The notes: a model not told the origin generated them from the sequence alone. Counted from the first letter of the stretch, positions 20,336 to 31,839 are shown. The stretch: DNA of 64,000 nucleotides from Ariolimax columbianus (GCA_036924085.1 JAVGWX010000012.1:30739479-30803478); one strand, 5' to 3'. Program-made: numbers and translations.

Positions 20336-20446
20336 GAGAACGCGATCGGGTGGTGAATGTTTGGAATCCATTGACAGGGGAGGTAGTGGAAGCAAGGACG
20401 GTTAATGCATTAAAGAATAAATTGGATGCGCATAGCTTTTAGAGCA
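20336..20446 (+). pseudogene. LINE C-terminal scrap (RVVNVWN type)
   Basis: A short open stretch reads ERDRVVNVWNPLTGEVVEA, then NALKNKLDAHSF and a stop. This resembles the extreme C-terminus of CR1/Jockey-like LINEs (RVV--WN-LP--VV...N-FK--LD). Only about 35 codons remain. Confidence 0.6.
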
Positions 20447-20512
20447 AGGTGATGTAAATAAAACTGGTTGTATACAGACTCTGCAGGGTCTTCTAAACGA
20501 GTATAAAGACGT

Positions 20513-20676
20513 TAAGTTAAGTTAAGTCAAGTTAAGTTAAGTCAAGTTAAGTTAAGTCAAGTTAAGTCAAGTTAAGTTAAGTCAAGTTAAGTCAAGTTAA
20601 GTTAAGTCAAGTTAAGTTAAGTCAAGTTAAGTCAAGTTAAGTTAAGTCAAGTTAAGTTAAGTCAAGTTAAGTTAAA
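20513..20676. repeat. (GTTAA/GTCAA) microsatellite
   Basis: Alternating GTTAA and GTCAA pentamers, mostly in 10- and 15-bp higher-order units. Confidence 0.95.
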
Positions 20677-21763
20677 GGTCTGGATGTTTCACCTGATCCT
20701 TTTTACATACTGCGTGCCACAACATTCCAGGTTTAATAGTAGCCCTTAAAATCAATTATAAATCTGATGATTGGAGACTGTTCGTAGATTCTTCCAAGAC
20801 AAGTATTAAAACTGTTTTGCTGCATAATGGTAATAATTTACCCTCAATTTCATTTGGTCATGCGGATCATATGAAAGAAACTTATTAATACATTAAACAG
20901 CTTCTGATGTGTATATACTACAATTGTAACAGTTCCCGCCGGAGCAAGGGGAGTTTAGGATGCCTGAACATGTTAAAGCTTAAAGCTACCTGAATGCATG
21001 TCAAGGTCACTCACCGTCTCAGCAAAGGAGAACAGAGTTGGGTTAAGGAATGTGGACAGGTAGAAACTGACCACTGGCCTTCCGATTTTGGTAGGGGGAG
21101 ATTGATTTACAGACGAAATTGGCAGCGGGGCTTGCTGCGAGAGAATGAGTGACAGGTGTGCAAAGTGTTTCGTTCCAATTGGGATTGAAGATGACCATAC
21201 CTGAGATCGATTGGTCAAGCTCTGGCCTTGCTTGAGGATATATAACTCAAGACAAAGTTTAGCTCGACAGGCTGGAGGAGAGATGGAGAGTGAGGGAGAG
21301 AGAGGCTGTATGGAGGAGAGTGAGAGAGAGACTGAATGTAGATAGTATGTTTAACTCACCGACTTAGATAGAGGAGCGATTGATAAACGGTTGGACGAAT
21401 GTTTAGTGATAGAACAGGATCGCTCAAATAGGTGTGTGAGTTTTGCATTAATAGATAATCTGAAAGTGTGTTTGTAAGCAAGGACACACTGTGAACGAGT
21501 TATGTCGAGATCGCCCGCCTGAGGGGATTTCAGTGAGGAAGAGTATTTGATAAGGTGTGTTGAAGACGCAGTTAAGGCGATGTGTGTGTGATGCAATTGC
21601 AAGGCAATAGAACTGGGTTTTTAGATAGTTGGGAATTCCATCAATAGCTAATGCTTACAATTCCCGTTTTAGTGGAATGTTAAGTTAAGATATGTATTAT
21701 ATTGTGTTTGTAATTTCTCTACTCATTCTATGATATGAGTATGATTTAATAAATATACATCCA
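20677..21763. other. No recognisable feature; GA-rich patch at 21275-21335
   Basis: No coding or RNA signal was recognised. Confidence 0.4.
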
Positions 21764-22422
21764 ATGCGCATGATGTCGTCACTTCTGGTGTATACAGCAC
21801 ATACCAACCGTCAAGTTTGAAAATTTAATTATCCTCCGACTCATAGCTTCCTCAGCAGACCGTTGAAAACATGGCGGGTGTGATACGGAATCCGCCCAGA
21901 GTTGATCACGAGCGGTGATTCGGTTTCTAATAGCTGAAGGATGTCGACCGAGGCTTGTTCACCTTCCGCTATGCGCAAAAGATACGTATAACCCTCCTCT
22001 TCGTATCGTAGCAAATGGTTCAAACTCTATCGTATGCGTTCTTCCTTATGTTGATTTGTGAACACACCTTCCGATACTTCTGGTTCTTACTAACCACCAT
22101 TTAAACTGTCCCAAGGAACACATCGAATTCCTCTACTAGCGAACGTAAGTTCCACCCGAATTTCTGTATCAATTTTGCCGATGGAATCTTCTTTTGTCAC
22201 CATACACTGCGTGCCTTTTGCGATGAATGTCAACTGGTCGACATCCTTCAGCTGTTAGAATCCGAATCACCGCTCGCTGATCAACACTGGGCGGATTCGG
22301 TATCACACCCGCCATGTTTTCAACGGTCTGCTGAGGAAACTATAAGCCGGTGGATCATGACATTTTGAAAACGTGACCGTTGGTATGTGCTGTATCACCA
22401 GAAGTGACAACATCATACGCAT
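21764..22422. repeat. Inverted repeat, 186-bp arms around a 287-bp spacer
   Basis: 21764-21949 is the reverse complement of 22237-22422, with substitutions and a few small indels. The outer ends read ATGCGCATGATG and, on the other side, CATCATACGCAT. The inner ends meet at GTCGACAT/ATGTCGAC. Arms of equal length suggest a foldback element or an inverted duplication. Similarity may extend weakly into the spacer (GCAAAAG). On the minus strand the left arm carries a 60-codon frame with no recognisable family. Confidence 0.85.
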
Positions 22423-22473
22423 CGTACGTATGTTCACTTGGTGCAGTTAGGTCCGGTGTCATTTGAACACGTG

Positions 22474-22627
22474 GCGTATATATATATATAAATGTATATA
22501 TGTGTGTGTGTATATATATATATATATGTGTGTATATATATATATATGTGTGTGTGTGTGTATACATATATATATATATGTGTGTGTGTGTGTGTATACA
22601 TATATATATATATATGTGTGTGTGTGT

Positions 22628-22660
<33 letters not shown>

Positions 22661-22662
22661 GC
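22474..22662. repeat. (TA)n/(TG)n compound microsatellite
   Basis: Alternating TATATA and TGTGTG blocks in a four-fold higher-order pattern; frames on both strands are artefacts. Confidence 0.95.
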
Positions 22663-22749
22663 TATTGAGGGCTTGGAGATTTAGATTTTCGTTGTAACAA
22701 ATTTAATGTTTTAAAAAAATAAATACAGTTTCTACAAATATTTCGTATC

Positions 22750-23330
22750 CGGAATGTCACAGCGACGAGAATTTGGCCACCGTGACACAAAGACCATATC
22801 GTGGTAGACATCTGTCTCTGCAGTCAAATCTGTATAGGGTAGAAGATGATGTGTGACAGAGAAGAGAATATGCCCACTGCCACACAGAGAGCATATCAAG
22901 ATATTACTGAAAGTATATTATAATTTCTCTAGGGAAGACGATTTTGTGTGGGACAGTGACAAGGAATGACTCACTGCCACACTAATAGCACTTTTGTATT
23001 AAGCATCTATCCCTACGGTCTAACTATTCTATGCATAGAAGAAGATTGTGTGGGACAGCGACGAGAATAGGGCGCCTGTCACACAAAGAGCATGTCGTTG
23101 GAGGCATCTGACTGTGTGGTACAACCTCCCAAGAGTAGAAGAGTTTGTGTCACAGAGGCGATAATAGGATTACTGCCACTGAGATCTTCTCTTAAGGGTC
23201 ATATAACTGTGACGTGTAACAACTTTAGGGTAGATAGCTTTATGATAGATATGAAGATTGCACTACTGTCACACTTTAGGTATGTCTTTTCATTCAACTG
23301 TTTAGCCCCATTAGGACAGAAGACTCTCCA
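22750..23330. repeat. Diverged ~115-bp tandem units
   Basis: About five diverged copies share GTGTGGGACAG-GACGAGAAT, CTGCCACAC, AGAGCATATC and GCATCT-TCTCTG. A related scrap with CTGCCACACAGAGAGCATG lies at 56745-56770, so the unit also exists elsewhere. Confidence 0.6.
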
Positions 23331-23681
23331 AGTCATTTGGTTTGCACACGGGTAAAAATTTATCTGAGTATGAAATTTTCTTCGGTGTTTCAAAAAAAAA
23401 AATCCAAAACCATTAACACATATATGATGCAGGGGTGCAGCTTGACAGGTGGCATGTCACACTCCAGACGTAGTTTCACGGGAACTCTGTTAGTGACTCT
23501 TTGGGGCATTAGGGATTTAGGTTTATGGGGAAACAAATTTGACAGGATTCCTGAAATCGATTGAAACAAATGTAAAAATGTCCCGACAACAGACACTGCT
23601 GTCGGAGACAAAGTGTTATTAATGTTGCAGGTCCCAGAGAAATATTGTTTTTTATCTTGTTTTTTTCTAATCACCCCTTAC

Positions 23682-23730
23682 GATCTCTCTCTCACTCTCT
23701 CTCTTTCTTCCTCCCTCTCCCTCTCTCTCA

Positions 23731-23777
<47 letters not shown>

Positions 23778-23947
23778 TATATACAAAGTAAAGGCCGCCG
23801 TCCATCGTAGACGATGACGGCTTAATTAATTTTGCTAGCACTGTTTTCAGAAAGGATTAACTGCGCTACTTTTTATCCTCGCTCTCTCGTCTCGAGCCAC
23901 CCCACCCAAGGGGCAAGTCAAGGACAAATCGACTAGGGGGCGACTAC

Positions 23948-24012
<65 letters not shown>
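23682..24012. repeat. (CT)n, (TA)n microsatellites and intervening unique DNA
   Basis: A CT-rich tract at 23682-23742 leads into (TA)n to 23784. A second, purer (TA)n of about 60 bp covers 23949-24011. The 165 bp between them are unassigned. Confidence 0.95.
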
Positions 24013-24014
<2 letters not shown>

Positions 24015-24159
24015 ACGAAGTGCTCATGACCGCATTATGCGTATTGTTTTGTTTATTTCCAGGTGAGGTACTTTAGTCATAACAATCTACGTTATTAACT
24101 CTTCCATTATTGTAATATATATGACGTGTTGTATTTGGATTTTGGTAAAAACACAGGAA

Positions 24160-25205
24160 ACGACTCCACGCTTAGCAGGCAACTCCACGCCCAACAGATG
24201 ACTCCACGCCCAACAGACGACTCCACGCCCAACAGGTGACTCCACGCCCAACAGGTGACTCCACGCCCAACAGGCGACTCCACGCCCAACAGGTAATTCC
24301 CAGCCCAACAGGTGACTCCAAGCCCAACAGGTGATTCCACGCCCAACAGGTGACTCCACGCCCAACAGGTGACTCCACGCCCAACAGGTGAACCCACGCC
24401 CAACAGGTGACTTCCAGGCCCAACAGGTGAGTCCAAGCCCAACAGGCGACTCCACACCCAACAGGCGACTCTACGCCAAACAGGTAATTCCCAGCCCAAC
24501 AGGTGACTCCACGCCCAACAGGTAATTCCCAGCCCAACAGGTGACTCCAAGCCTAACAGGCGACTCCACACCCAACAGGCGACTCCACGCCCAAAAGGTA
24601 ATTCCCATCCCAACAGGTAATTCCCAGCCCAACAGGTGACTCCAAGCCCAACAGGTGACTCCACGCCCAACAGGTGACGCCACGCCCAACAGACGACTCT
24701 ACGCCCAACAGGCGACTCCACGCCCTACAGGTTATTCCCAGCCCAACGGGTGACTCCAAGCCCAACAGGCGACTCCACACCCAACAGGCGACTCCACGCC
24801 CAACAGGTAATTCCCAGCCCAACAGGTAGCTCCCAGCCCAACAGGCGACTCCACGCCCAACAGATGACTCCACGCCAAACAGACGACTCCACGCCCAACA
24901 GGTGACTCGCGCCCAACAGGTGACTCCACGCCCAACAGGTGACTCCAAGCCCAACAGGTGACTCCACGCCTAACAGGTGACTCCAAGCCAAACAGGTGAC
25001 TCCACGCCCAACAGACGACTCTACGCCCAACTGGCGACTCCACATCCAACAGGCGACTCCACATCCAACAGGCGACTCCATGCCCAACAGGCGACTCCAA
25101 GCCAAACAGGCGACTCCACGCTCAGCAGGCGACTCCACGCTCAGCAGGCGACTCCACGCTCAGCAGGCGAATGCACGTTTAACAGGCGACTGCACGCTCA
25201 AGACA
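24160..25205. repeat. 19-bp minisatellite (~55 units)
   Basis: The unit CTCCACGCCCAACAGGTGA repeats with point variants (CAGGCGA, CAGGTAATTCC, CAGACGA). The variants occur in a mixed, partly higher-order pattern. About 20 units keep CAGGTG, an E-box. Minus-strand frames of up to 204 codons (VESPVGRGVTCWAW repeats) are artefacts. Confidence 0.95.
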
Positions 25206-25216
25206 ATCAATTGGAC

Positions 25217-27310
25217 AGATGAACGAACATGGAGAAATGTTTTGCAGAGTTATGTCCGCTACACAAAATGATAATTGGTGGAAGCATGTTTCCACACAAG
25301 AAGGTTCATAAGGTCACATGGAGATAACCAGACCACGTGGCGGATTCCATACAAGAAGGTTCATGAGGTCACATGGAGATCACCAGACCACGTGGCGGAT
25401 TCCATACAAGAAGGTTCATGAGGTCACATGGAGATCACCAGACCACGTGGCGGATTCCATACAAGAAGGTTCATGAGGTCACATGGAGATCACCAGACCA
25501 CGTGGCGGATTCCATACAAGAAGGTTCATGAGGTCACATGGAGATCACCAGACCACGTGGCGGATTCCATACAAGAAGGTTCATGAGGTCACATGGAGAT
25601 CACCAGACCACGTGGCGGATTCCATACAAGAAGGTTCATGAGGTCACATGGAGATCACCAGACCACGTGGCGGATTCCATACAAGAAGGTTCATGAGGTC
25701 ACATGGAGATCACCAGACCACGTGGCGGATTCCATACAAGAAGGTTCATGAGGTCACATGGAGATCACCAGACCACGTGGCGGATTCCATACAAGAAGGT
25801 TCATGAGGTCACATGGAGATCACCAGACCACGTGGCGGATTCCATACAAGAAGGTTCATGAGGTCACATAGAGATCACCAGACCACGTGGCGGATTCCAT
25901 ACAAGAAGGTTCATGAGATCACATGGAGATCACCAGACCACGTGGCGGATTCCATACAAGAAGGTTCATGAGGTCACATGGAGATCACCAGACCACGTGG
26001 CGGATTCCACACAAGAAGGTTCATAATGTCACATGGAGATCACCAGACCACGTGGGGGATTCCACACAAGAAGGTACATAAGGTCACATGGAGATCACCA
26101 GACCACGTGGCGGATTCCACACAAGAAGGTTCATAATGTCACATGGAGATCACCAGACCACGTGGCGGATTCCATACAAGAAGGTTCATGAGGTCACATG
26201 GAGATCACCAGACCACGTGGCGGATTCCATACAAGAAGGTTCATGAGGTCACATGGAGATCACCAGACCACGTGGCGGATTCCATACAAGAAGGTTCATG
26301 AGGTCACATGGAGATCACCAGACCACGTGGCGGATTCCATACAAGAAGGTTCATGAGGTCACATGGAGATCACCAGACCACGTGGCGGATTCCATACAAG
26401 AAGGTTCATGAGGTCACATGGAGATCACCAGACCACGTGGCGGATTCCACACAAGAAGGTTCATAATGTCACATGGAGATCACCAGACCACGTGGCGGAT
26501 TCCACACAAGAAGGTTCATAATGTCACATGGAGATCACCAGACCACGTGGCGGATTCCACACAAGAAGGTACATAAGGTCACATGGATATCACCAGACCA
26601 CGTGGCGGATTCCACACAAGAAGGTACATCATAAGGTCACATGGAGATCACCAGACCACGTGGCGGATTCCACACAAGAAGGTACATAAGGTCACATGGA
26701 GATCACAGACCACGTGACGGATTCCACACAAGAAGGTTCATAAGGTCACATGGAGATCACCAGACCACGTGGCGGATTCCACACAAGAAGGTTCATGAGG
26801 TCGCATGGAGATCACCAGACCACGTGGCGGATTCCACACAAGAAGGTACATAAGGTCACATGGAGATCACCAGACCACTTGGCGGATTCCACACAAGAAG
26901 GTTCATAAGGTCACATTGAGATCACCAGACCACGTGGCGGATTCCACACAAGAAGGTTCATAAGGTCACATTGAGATCACCAGACCACGTGGCGGAAAAC
27001 CAGATTTACCGCATATGTGCTAATCAAGGGCTCAGAAGTACAATACAAGATGTAAGAGAAAACCTAGGTGCGAACACAGCTTCAAACCACCATATGTTTT
27101 GGGGGATCTTATAGCTCAAACTAATAAAGTACCCAGTACAGGGCAAAAGAAGAACGATATATAACGTGTACTTTTTGTAAAAAAAAGGACACAAAGACAG
27201 AATTTAGCATAAGACTTAACAAACAGATACCAAATGCTACAAGAGATATATAAAGACGAGAAGATGGACATTAATATGTGAGAACAGACTAGAGACATGT
27301 AGAATAACAC
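25217..27310 (+). pseudogene. Second LINE-E copy: endonuclease/linker fragment with internal 55-bp amplification
   Basis: Upstream of the array the translation reads NMEKCFAELCPLHKMIIGGS, the counterpart of NEKGERIADFC..KLVIGGS. The first repeat unit then supplies MFPHKKVHKVTWR and the last one SPDHVAENQI. After the array the frame goes on with YRICANQGLRSTIQDVREN and SNHHM (the SDH site, degraded), and later TNRYQMLQEIYKDEKMDI. The flanks thus form one LINE-E fragment (about 420 bp) into which some 30 extra units have grown. No complete frame exists. Confidence 0.85.
25291..26997. repeat. 55-bp tandem array, 31 units, derived from LINE-E endonuclease DNA
   Basis: Units start at 25291 and repeat every 55 bp to 26943, with one 3-bp insertion (near 26624) and one 1-bp deletion (near 26706). 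Two sub-types differ in CCATACAAG...TTCATGAGG versus CCACACAAG...(T/A)CATAA, clustered by position. The unit equals the coding DNA for MFPHKKVHKVTW-SPDHVA, but 55 is not a multiple of three, so repetition destroys the frame. Nearly every unit contains the palindrome CCACGTGG. Confidence 0.97.
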
Positions 27311-27664
27311 ATGTGAAAAACTGTAGGATTCTTCTTCTTTACGTTCGGTTTCGTATGCTCGTTTCATGCCACCAGATGGGCTGCCTCCATGAAGTGAATC
27401 ATATAGGATTCAAGAGAACCCAACACAGGGAATGGATCACACCAGATCCAGCACATGAACCCAAGGCTATGTGGCAGCTCTTGAAAGATGGTCCAAGACT
27501 TGGTTACTAACAATAAATTAACAAAAAATCAAACCTATCTTTTCCATGACAAGGACACAGCAGCATGTAAATCTCCAACTAAATGGAAAAGAGATACTGC
27601 TGGACAAGGCTCCAACTTAGTTAGGAGTTTCTATAGACCGACGTCTGTCCAGGAAAACGCACAT
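27311..27664. other. Unassigned; possible (GAA)-tailed element on the minus strand
   Basis: The minus strand at about 27350-27328 reads CCGAACGTAAAGAAGAAG, similar to the ends of element T and LINE-J2. It could be the 3' end of another insertion running from about 27520 leftward. No 5' end or duplication was found. Confidence 0.3.
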
Positions 27665-28365
27665 TTATAAGACCCAGTTGAGGGCGAGGCTACGTATGTT
27701 CACCAAGAAGTAGCTAGCTAGTGCCACACGGGTGCTGATGGAAACACACAACATAAATGATATACAGGCAGAGTGAGACCAGTCTTGGAATATGGCATTG
27801 CAGCTTGGTCAACGGCAGCAAAATCAAACTTCGACAAAATAACCAGAACCAAGCAGCCCCCATCATAGCAGAAACCCTGAAGTTCACTCAAATAGGGCGC
27901 ACACAAAACCATGCAGCCCGCATCATAACAGCAGCCCTGAAGTCCACTCAAATAGGGCGCACCAAGAACCAAGCAGCCCACATCCTAACAGGAGCCCTAA
28001 AGTCCACTCAAATAAAAGACCTGGAAACCATGATTGGACTACATCCAATGGAAGACAGACGAGACAGTGAAATCCTACAGCAAGCGGAGAAATTCAACAG
28101 ACTCATGGACCAGCCGATGCACCACATACTAAATGTTCCGGGAAGCGGCAGGCTAAATCGGAAACATTGTGCAGCCCAGACAATATAATAGCTTGGAAAA
28201 AATGCCCCGCTCTCAAATGACATCATTAAACCAATACCCACATGCTCCATCCGCTGCCTCTGGAAAGAAAGATCCTTTCCCCATCTCATGTAACATCTCC
28301 AACAAAGATGAGAAAAGTGCGCAAACAGATGAAAAGAAAAAAAGAAGAAGAGAAGAATGCGATTA
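27665..28365 (+). pseudogene. LINE-J2 fragment (RT thumb/connection) with 60-bp triplication
   Basis: The reading starts KTQLRARLRMFTKK, stop, LASATR, then with a one-base shift RVRPVLEYGIAAWSTAAKSN. A frame open from 27757 to 28188 contains three versions of a 20-residue block, QNQAA-II---LKSTQI(GR), followed by KDLETMIGLHPMEDRRDSEI and FNRLMDQPMHHILN. The triplicated 60-bp block lies at about 27841-28014 and keeps frame. Downstream, after 28190, an A-rich, GAA-containing stretch ends near 28360. RNase H is missing. Confidence 0.8.
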
Positions 28366-28568
28366 ACAAAGAACAGGAATGACAATTTCAAACTAATACA
28401 TGCATAAATTTGAAATATTTTTTTTAAGTAATTGAAAAAAAGCAAATGAGGCCCTTGGCAGAATTGTTTCTTAACCTCCTGCTGATAGTGAGGGCAGCGG
28501 GTCAAATCCCCTGTTAGCCATATGTTGTTTTTATGTTGTTGGTGTAATAAACACATATAGTCAGCACA
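28366..28568 (+). other. Possible tRNA-derived SINE head at 28450-28512
   Basis: TTGGCAGAATTGTTTCTTAA (A-box-like) and GCGGGTCAAATCCCC (B-box-like), about 35 bases apart, resemble a degraded tRNA head. No body or tail was identified. Confidence 0.35.
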
Positions 28569-28569
28569 C

Positions 28570-29040
28570 GACGTGACAGAAGGGACGAAGCGGTTTGCAG
28601 TCCTTAGCTTTTAAAACCCCTAGACTACCCCATCAATGGGGTAAGAAAGTCGTGAGCTAGCAGTGACGAAGCGGTATGCAGTCCTCAGCTTTTAAAACTC
28701 ATAGACTACTCCAGCAATGAGAAAGAAAGTCGTGAGCCAGCAGTGACGAAGCGTCCTGCAGTCCTCAGCTTTTAAAACCCTAGACCACCCCAGCAATGGG
28801 AAAGAAAGTCGTGAGCTAGCAGTGACGAAGCGTCCTGCAGTCCTCAGCTTTTAAAACCCTAGACTACCCCTGCAATGGGAAAGAAAGTCGTGAGCCAGCA
28901 GGGACGAAGCGTCCTGCAGTCCTCAGCTTTTAAAACCGCTAGATTACTCCAGCGATGGGGGAAGAGTCGTGAGCCAACAGTGATGAATCGGCCTACAGTC
29001 CTCAGCTTTTAAAACTCGACAATCCCAGTAATAGGAAAGC
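28570..29040. repeat. ~79-bp tandem array (about six units)
   Basis: Units share GACGAAGCG, CAGTCCTCAGCTTTTAAAAC and AAAGTCGTGAGC with small indels. No open frame of note. Confidence 0.9.
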
Positions 29041-29274
29041 ATTCGGACGACAAGATGTAAGAGTAGGGAAGAGAATAGTAGAAGAACTATCTAAACAGAA
29101 ACTATGATTGGAACGTTTCACAGAAGGGTCGGTATGTGTGAGGAATATGGTCAGTTGTATCAATGGTTGCCGGGAAAGTCTGAAGACTGGATTTGTATTT
29201 TACCACGGACGGGAACCATTAGACTTAATTGAGTTTGGAACCCATGTTCTTCTAGCTTAAAAATTGATATGATA

Positions 29275-29660
29275 ACAGCTCGGCCAGTTCATTGACGTAG
29301 AAGAAGTAGAGAAAGTAATGGGAAGAGAAGGGAGTAGTGAAAGACGTAGGAGTAAGAGAACAAACAGGATTATGAGTAGTAGAAGGAAAATGAGAAGGAA
29401 AAAATGGGAATGAGGCGGGTAAGGAGAAGGAAGAGGATAAAAGAGAGAAGGAGCACAAGAAGGAAGCAGTAGAATGAGAAAAAGGAGGAAATGGATATGA
29501 AGTAGAAAATAGAGAAGAAGATTATATTTAAAGATGGAGTAGAAAAAATAGGAAACGATAACGAATTCGTGGAAAGAGAACAAAAAAAGTTGCAGAAGAA
29601 GGTAAATATAAAGACAAAGATCAAGAAGATGGACATGTACAAGCAGAGCAAAAGTTAGAT
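29275..29660. repeat. Purine-rich low-complexity tract
   Basis: The + strand is dominated by A and G (GAAGGA, GAGAAG, TAGAAG). Minus-strand frames of 68-108 codons rich in Phe/Ser/Leu follow from the composition. Confidence 0.8.
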
Positions 29661-30529
29661 ACTATTTCTATAGCTAAAGGCTAGACGTTTCTATAATTGT
29701 ATTTATATCCCATCTATTTCACGTCAACACAACATCGCTAATATTATCAAGTGAAAATATTCCTACATTTTTTTCACTGCCTGCAGTTATACAAATGTCT
29801 TCTATTTTTCTAAAGAACAAATTAATTTGTATGTCTGCATCTTTGCTCGAGAACTCTACGTACAGGCAACGCCCACTTTTCCGAGAGTTTAAACAAGAGA
29901 CCAGAGTACCGGTGATTTGTTGGAGAAAATGATCGAATTACGAAATATAGCCTTTATTCGCTTGCAAATGCATTTTAGCCGACGAAAAAAAATGTAAATG
30001 ACGCACTATAAATCTCGTGTGAATGCGTGCGGAAGCTAAATGACGCAGTATATCTAAGCTCGGAAGATGTGCAGACGCAATAACTGACAAATATAATAGA
30101 TGTACTGGGAACAGTTTCTGTAAACAGACTGAAAGAATTAAGATGGCGTCGGTTGAGAGAAGCAGCGAGCGCTCCGTCATCATGAAGAAACAAGACGCGT
30201 GGTTGATTGTGGAATGGAGGAGGAAGGTGGGTGGTTGAAAGCAGACAGTTTCTATGGAAGCTACTCAGGAACTATGAATGAGAATAAGGTTATGAACATT
30301 ATACAGAGATCTTACGTGATAATTTAATGCAGAGTTATATAAGGTGGATCATGTAGACAAATCGACAGTGAGCTGGCTTACCTGGCGTATGAGATGGGAA
30401 GGTAAAAACAGCATGGCAGGGAACTTGTCACTCCTCCTCACATAGGCTACGGCTTAAGTACATAAAGTTATCTTCATCTCCGACGGATTCGCTGACATGG
30501 GTCTGACCTTGACCTTTGTATGAAGGTCT
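29661..30529. other. No recognisable feature
   Basis: No coding or repeat signal was recognised. Confidence 0.4.
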
Positions 30530-30740
30530 AAAGTAAAGTAAATTAACATGCAGCATTACTGTCGTAGGGGTGTGAGGTGTTAGCGATCTCACATTTCAAA
30601 GGCTCGGCTATATGTGGGCGGTATCCATCTCCTCTTCCTCGCCGCTTTTCCATCCGGACTGAACCGGTACCCATTTAAGGCTGGGTCGACCTGGGAGCCC
30701 TTGCGAAGCCAGTTTGCTAACCACTGCGCTACGCGGCTCC
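30530..30740 (-). mobile_element. SINE-1 copy 2 with internal deletion
   Basis: The minus strand starts GGAGCCGCGTAGCGCAGTGG (A box) and passes quickly into the core GGTACCGGTTCAGTCCGG, then GTGAGATCGCTAACACC, ending in a short TTTAC-type tail near 30535. Relative to copy 1 about 60 bp are missing, including the B box. The breakpoint falls on the shared tetranucleotide TGCG, so a microhomology deletion is likely. I found no target-site duplication. Confidence 0.85.
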
Positions 30741-31099
30741 ACTTCTACATTTGAAATTAAAACAATTGTACTGCAGGGTTGTTTCGTATAACCATTCCTG
30801 TTTTTGCTGACCGTTGACTGGGTCACAATAAAAACAGCTGCAACTCGGAATAGAGAACTGGTGCGCTGTTGCTGATCTCTTCTGTCACCTGGCCGACAAC
30901 AATTGTAAGTTCCGTTGTTCAGACTCGAGGAGTGGTGTCGGTCAATCAGACTATCCAACTATTTACTCAGACTAAACTCAGACTTTGAGAATAAATTGTG
31001 TTACCAACGTTCAGATTGTTTAGGGGATGCTCCACTGCAGGGTATAGATATATTTTATTATTTGGGTTGCGTTATCGTCTTCCTCTTTTGTTCTACTTC

Positions 31100-31562
31100 T
31101 CTTGTCATACGGTGTCACAGAGAGGTGGAATGTCCTACTGCCCTTTCCGTACGGCGTCGCGGAAAGGTGGAATGTCCTAATGCTCTTACTATATGGTGTC
31201 CCAGAGAGGTGGAACGTCCTACTGCCCTTGCCATACGGCGTGACAGAGAGGTAGAATGTCCTACTGTTCTTCCTATATGGTGTCGCAGAGAGGTGGAATG
31301 CCCTTCTGCCCTTGTCATACGGCGTCGCAGAAAGGTGGAATGTCCTACTGTTCTTGTCTTACGGTGTCGCAGAGAGGGGGGGGGGGATGTCCTTTTGATC
31401 TTGCTATTAGGCGTCGCAGAGGGGTGGAATGTAAGTCTGCTCTTGCTATACGGCGTCGCAGAGAGGTGGGGTGTCCTGCAGCTCTTGCCATACGGCGTCG
31501 CAGAGAGGTGGAATGTCCTTCTGCCCTTGCTATACGTCGTCGCAGAGAGATGGAATGCGTAT
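31100..31562. repeat. 42-bp tandem array (about 11 units)
   Basis: Units share CGCAGAGAGGTGGAATGTCC and TTGCCATACGG, diverged by point changes, with a G10 run in one unit at about 31377-31386. Since 42 is a multiple of three, frames remain open on both strands (for example REVECPTALAIR repeats on +). Coding is not supported by anything outside the repeat. Confidence 0.9.
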
Positions 31563-31839
31563 ATCTCTTATGTTTGCCAAGTATGAGACTTGTGCTGTCG
31601 TTAATAGCGACTATGAATCTCCTCTCTATGTTTGTCTTTCACCCTGGTTGTCGCTTTCATCGCATACATTCCCACCGGCCTATTTACGTAAGGATATATT
31701 TTTGAAACAGTTGTATATCCCCTTTCGGCTTGCTGGCCCTGTCGTAGGATCATTTTTAAATTATTAGTAGTTTCGTTAGATCTTTCATTGGTATCAGCTT
31801 TCTTTAAAATGCGAAATAACAAATATTATACCGTTTAAC

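Noticed and set aside
20513..20676. Telomere-like repeat
   Set aside because: Pentamers GTTAA/GTCAA do not match the animal telomere hexamer TTAGGG.
24087..25271. Several frames of 72-204 codons on both strands
   Set aside because: By-products of the 19-bp array.
25291..26997. CRISPR-like array
   Set aside because: Direct repeats follow each other without unique spacers, in a eukaryotic context, and the unit derives from a LINE.
30915..31705. 223- and 149-codon frames on +
   Set aside because: 42-bp tandem array with frame-preserving unit length; both strands are partly open.
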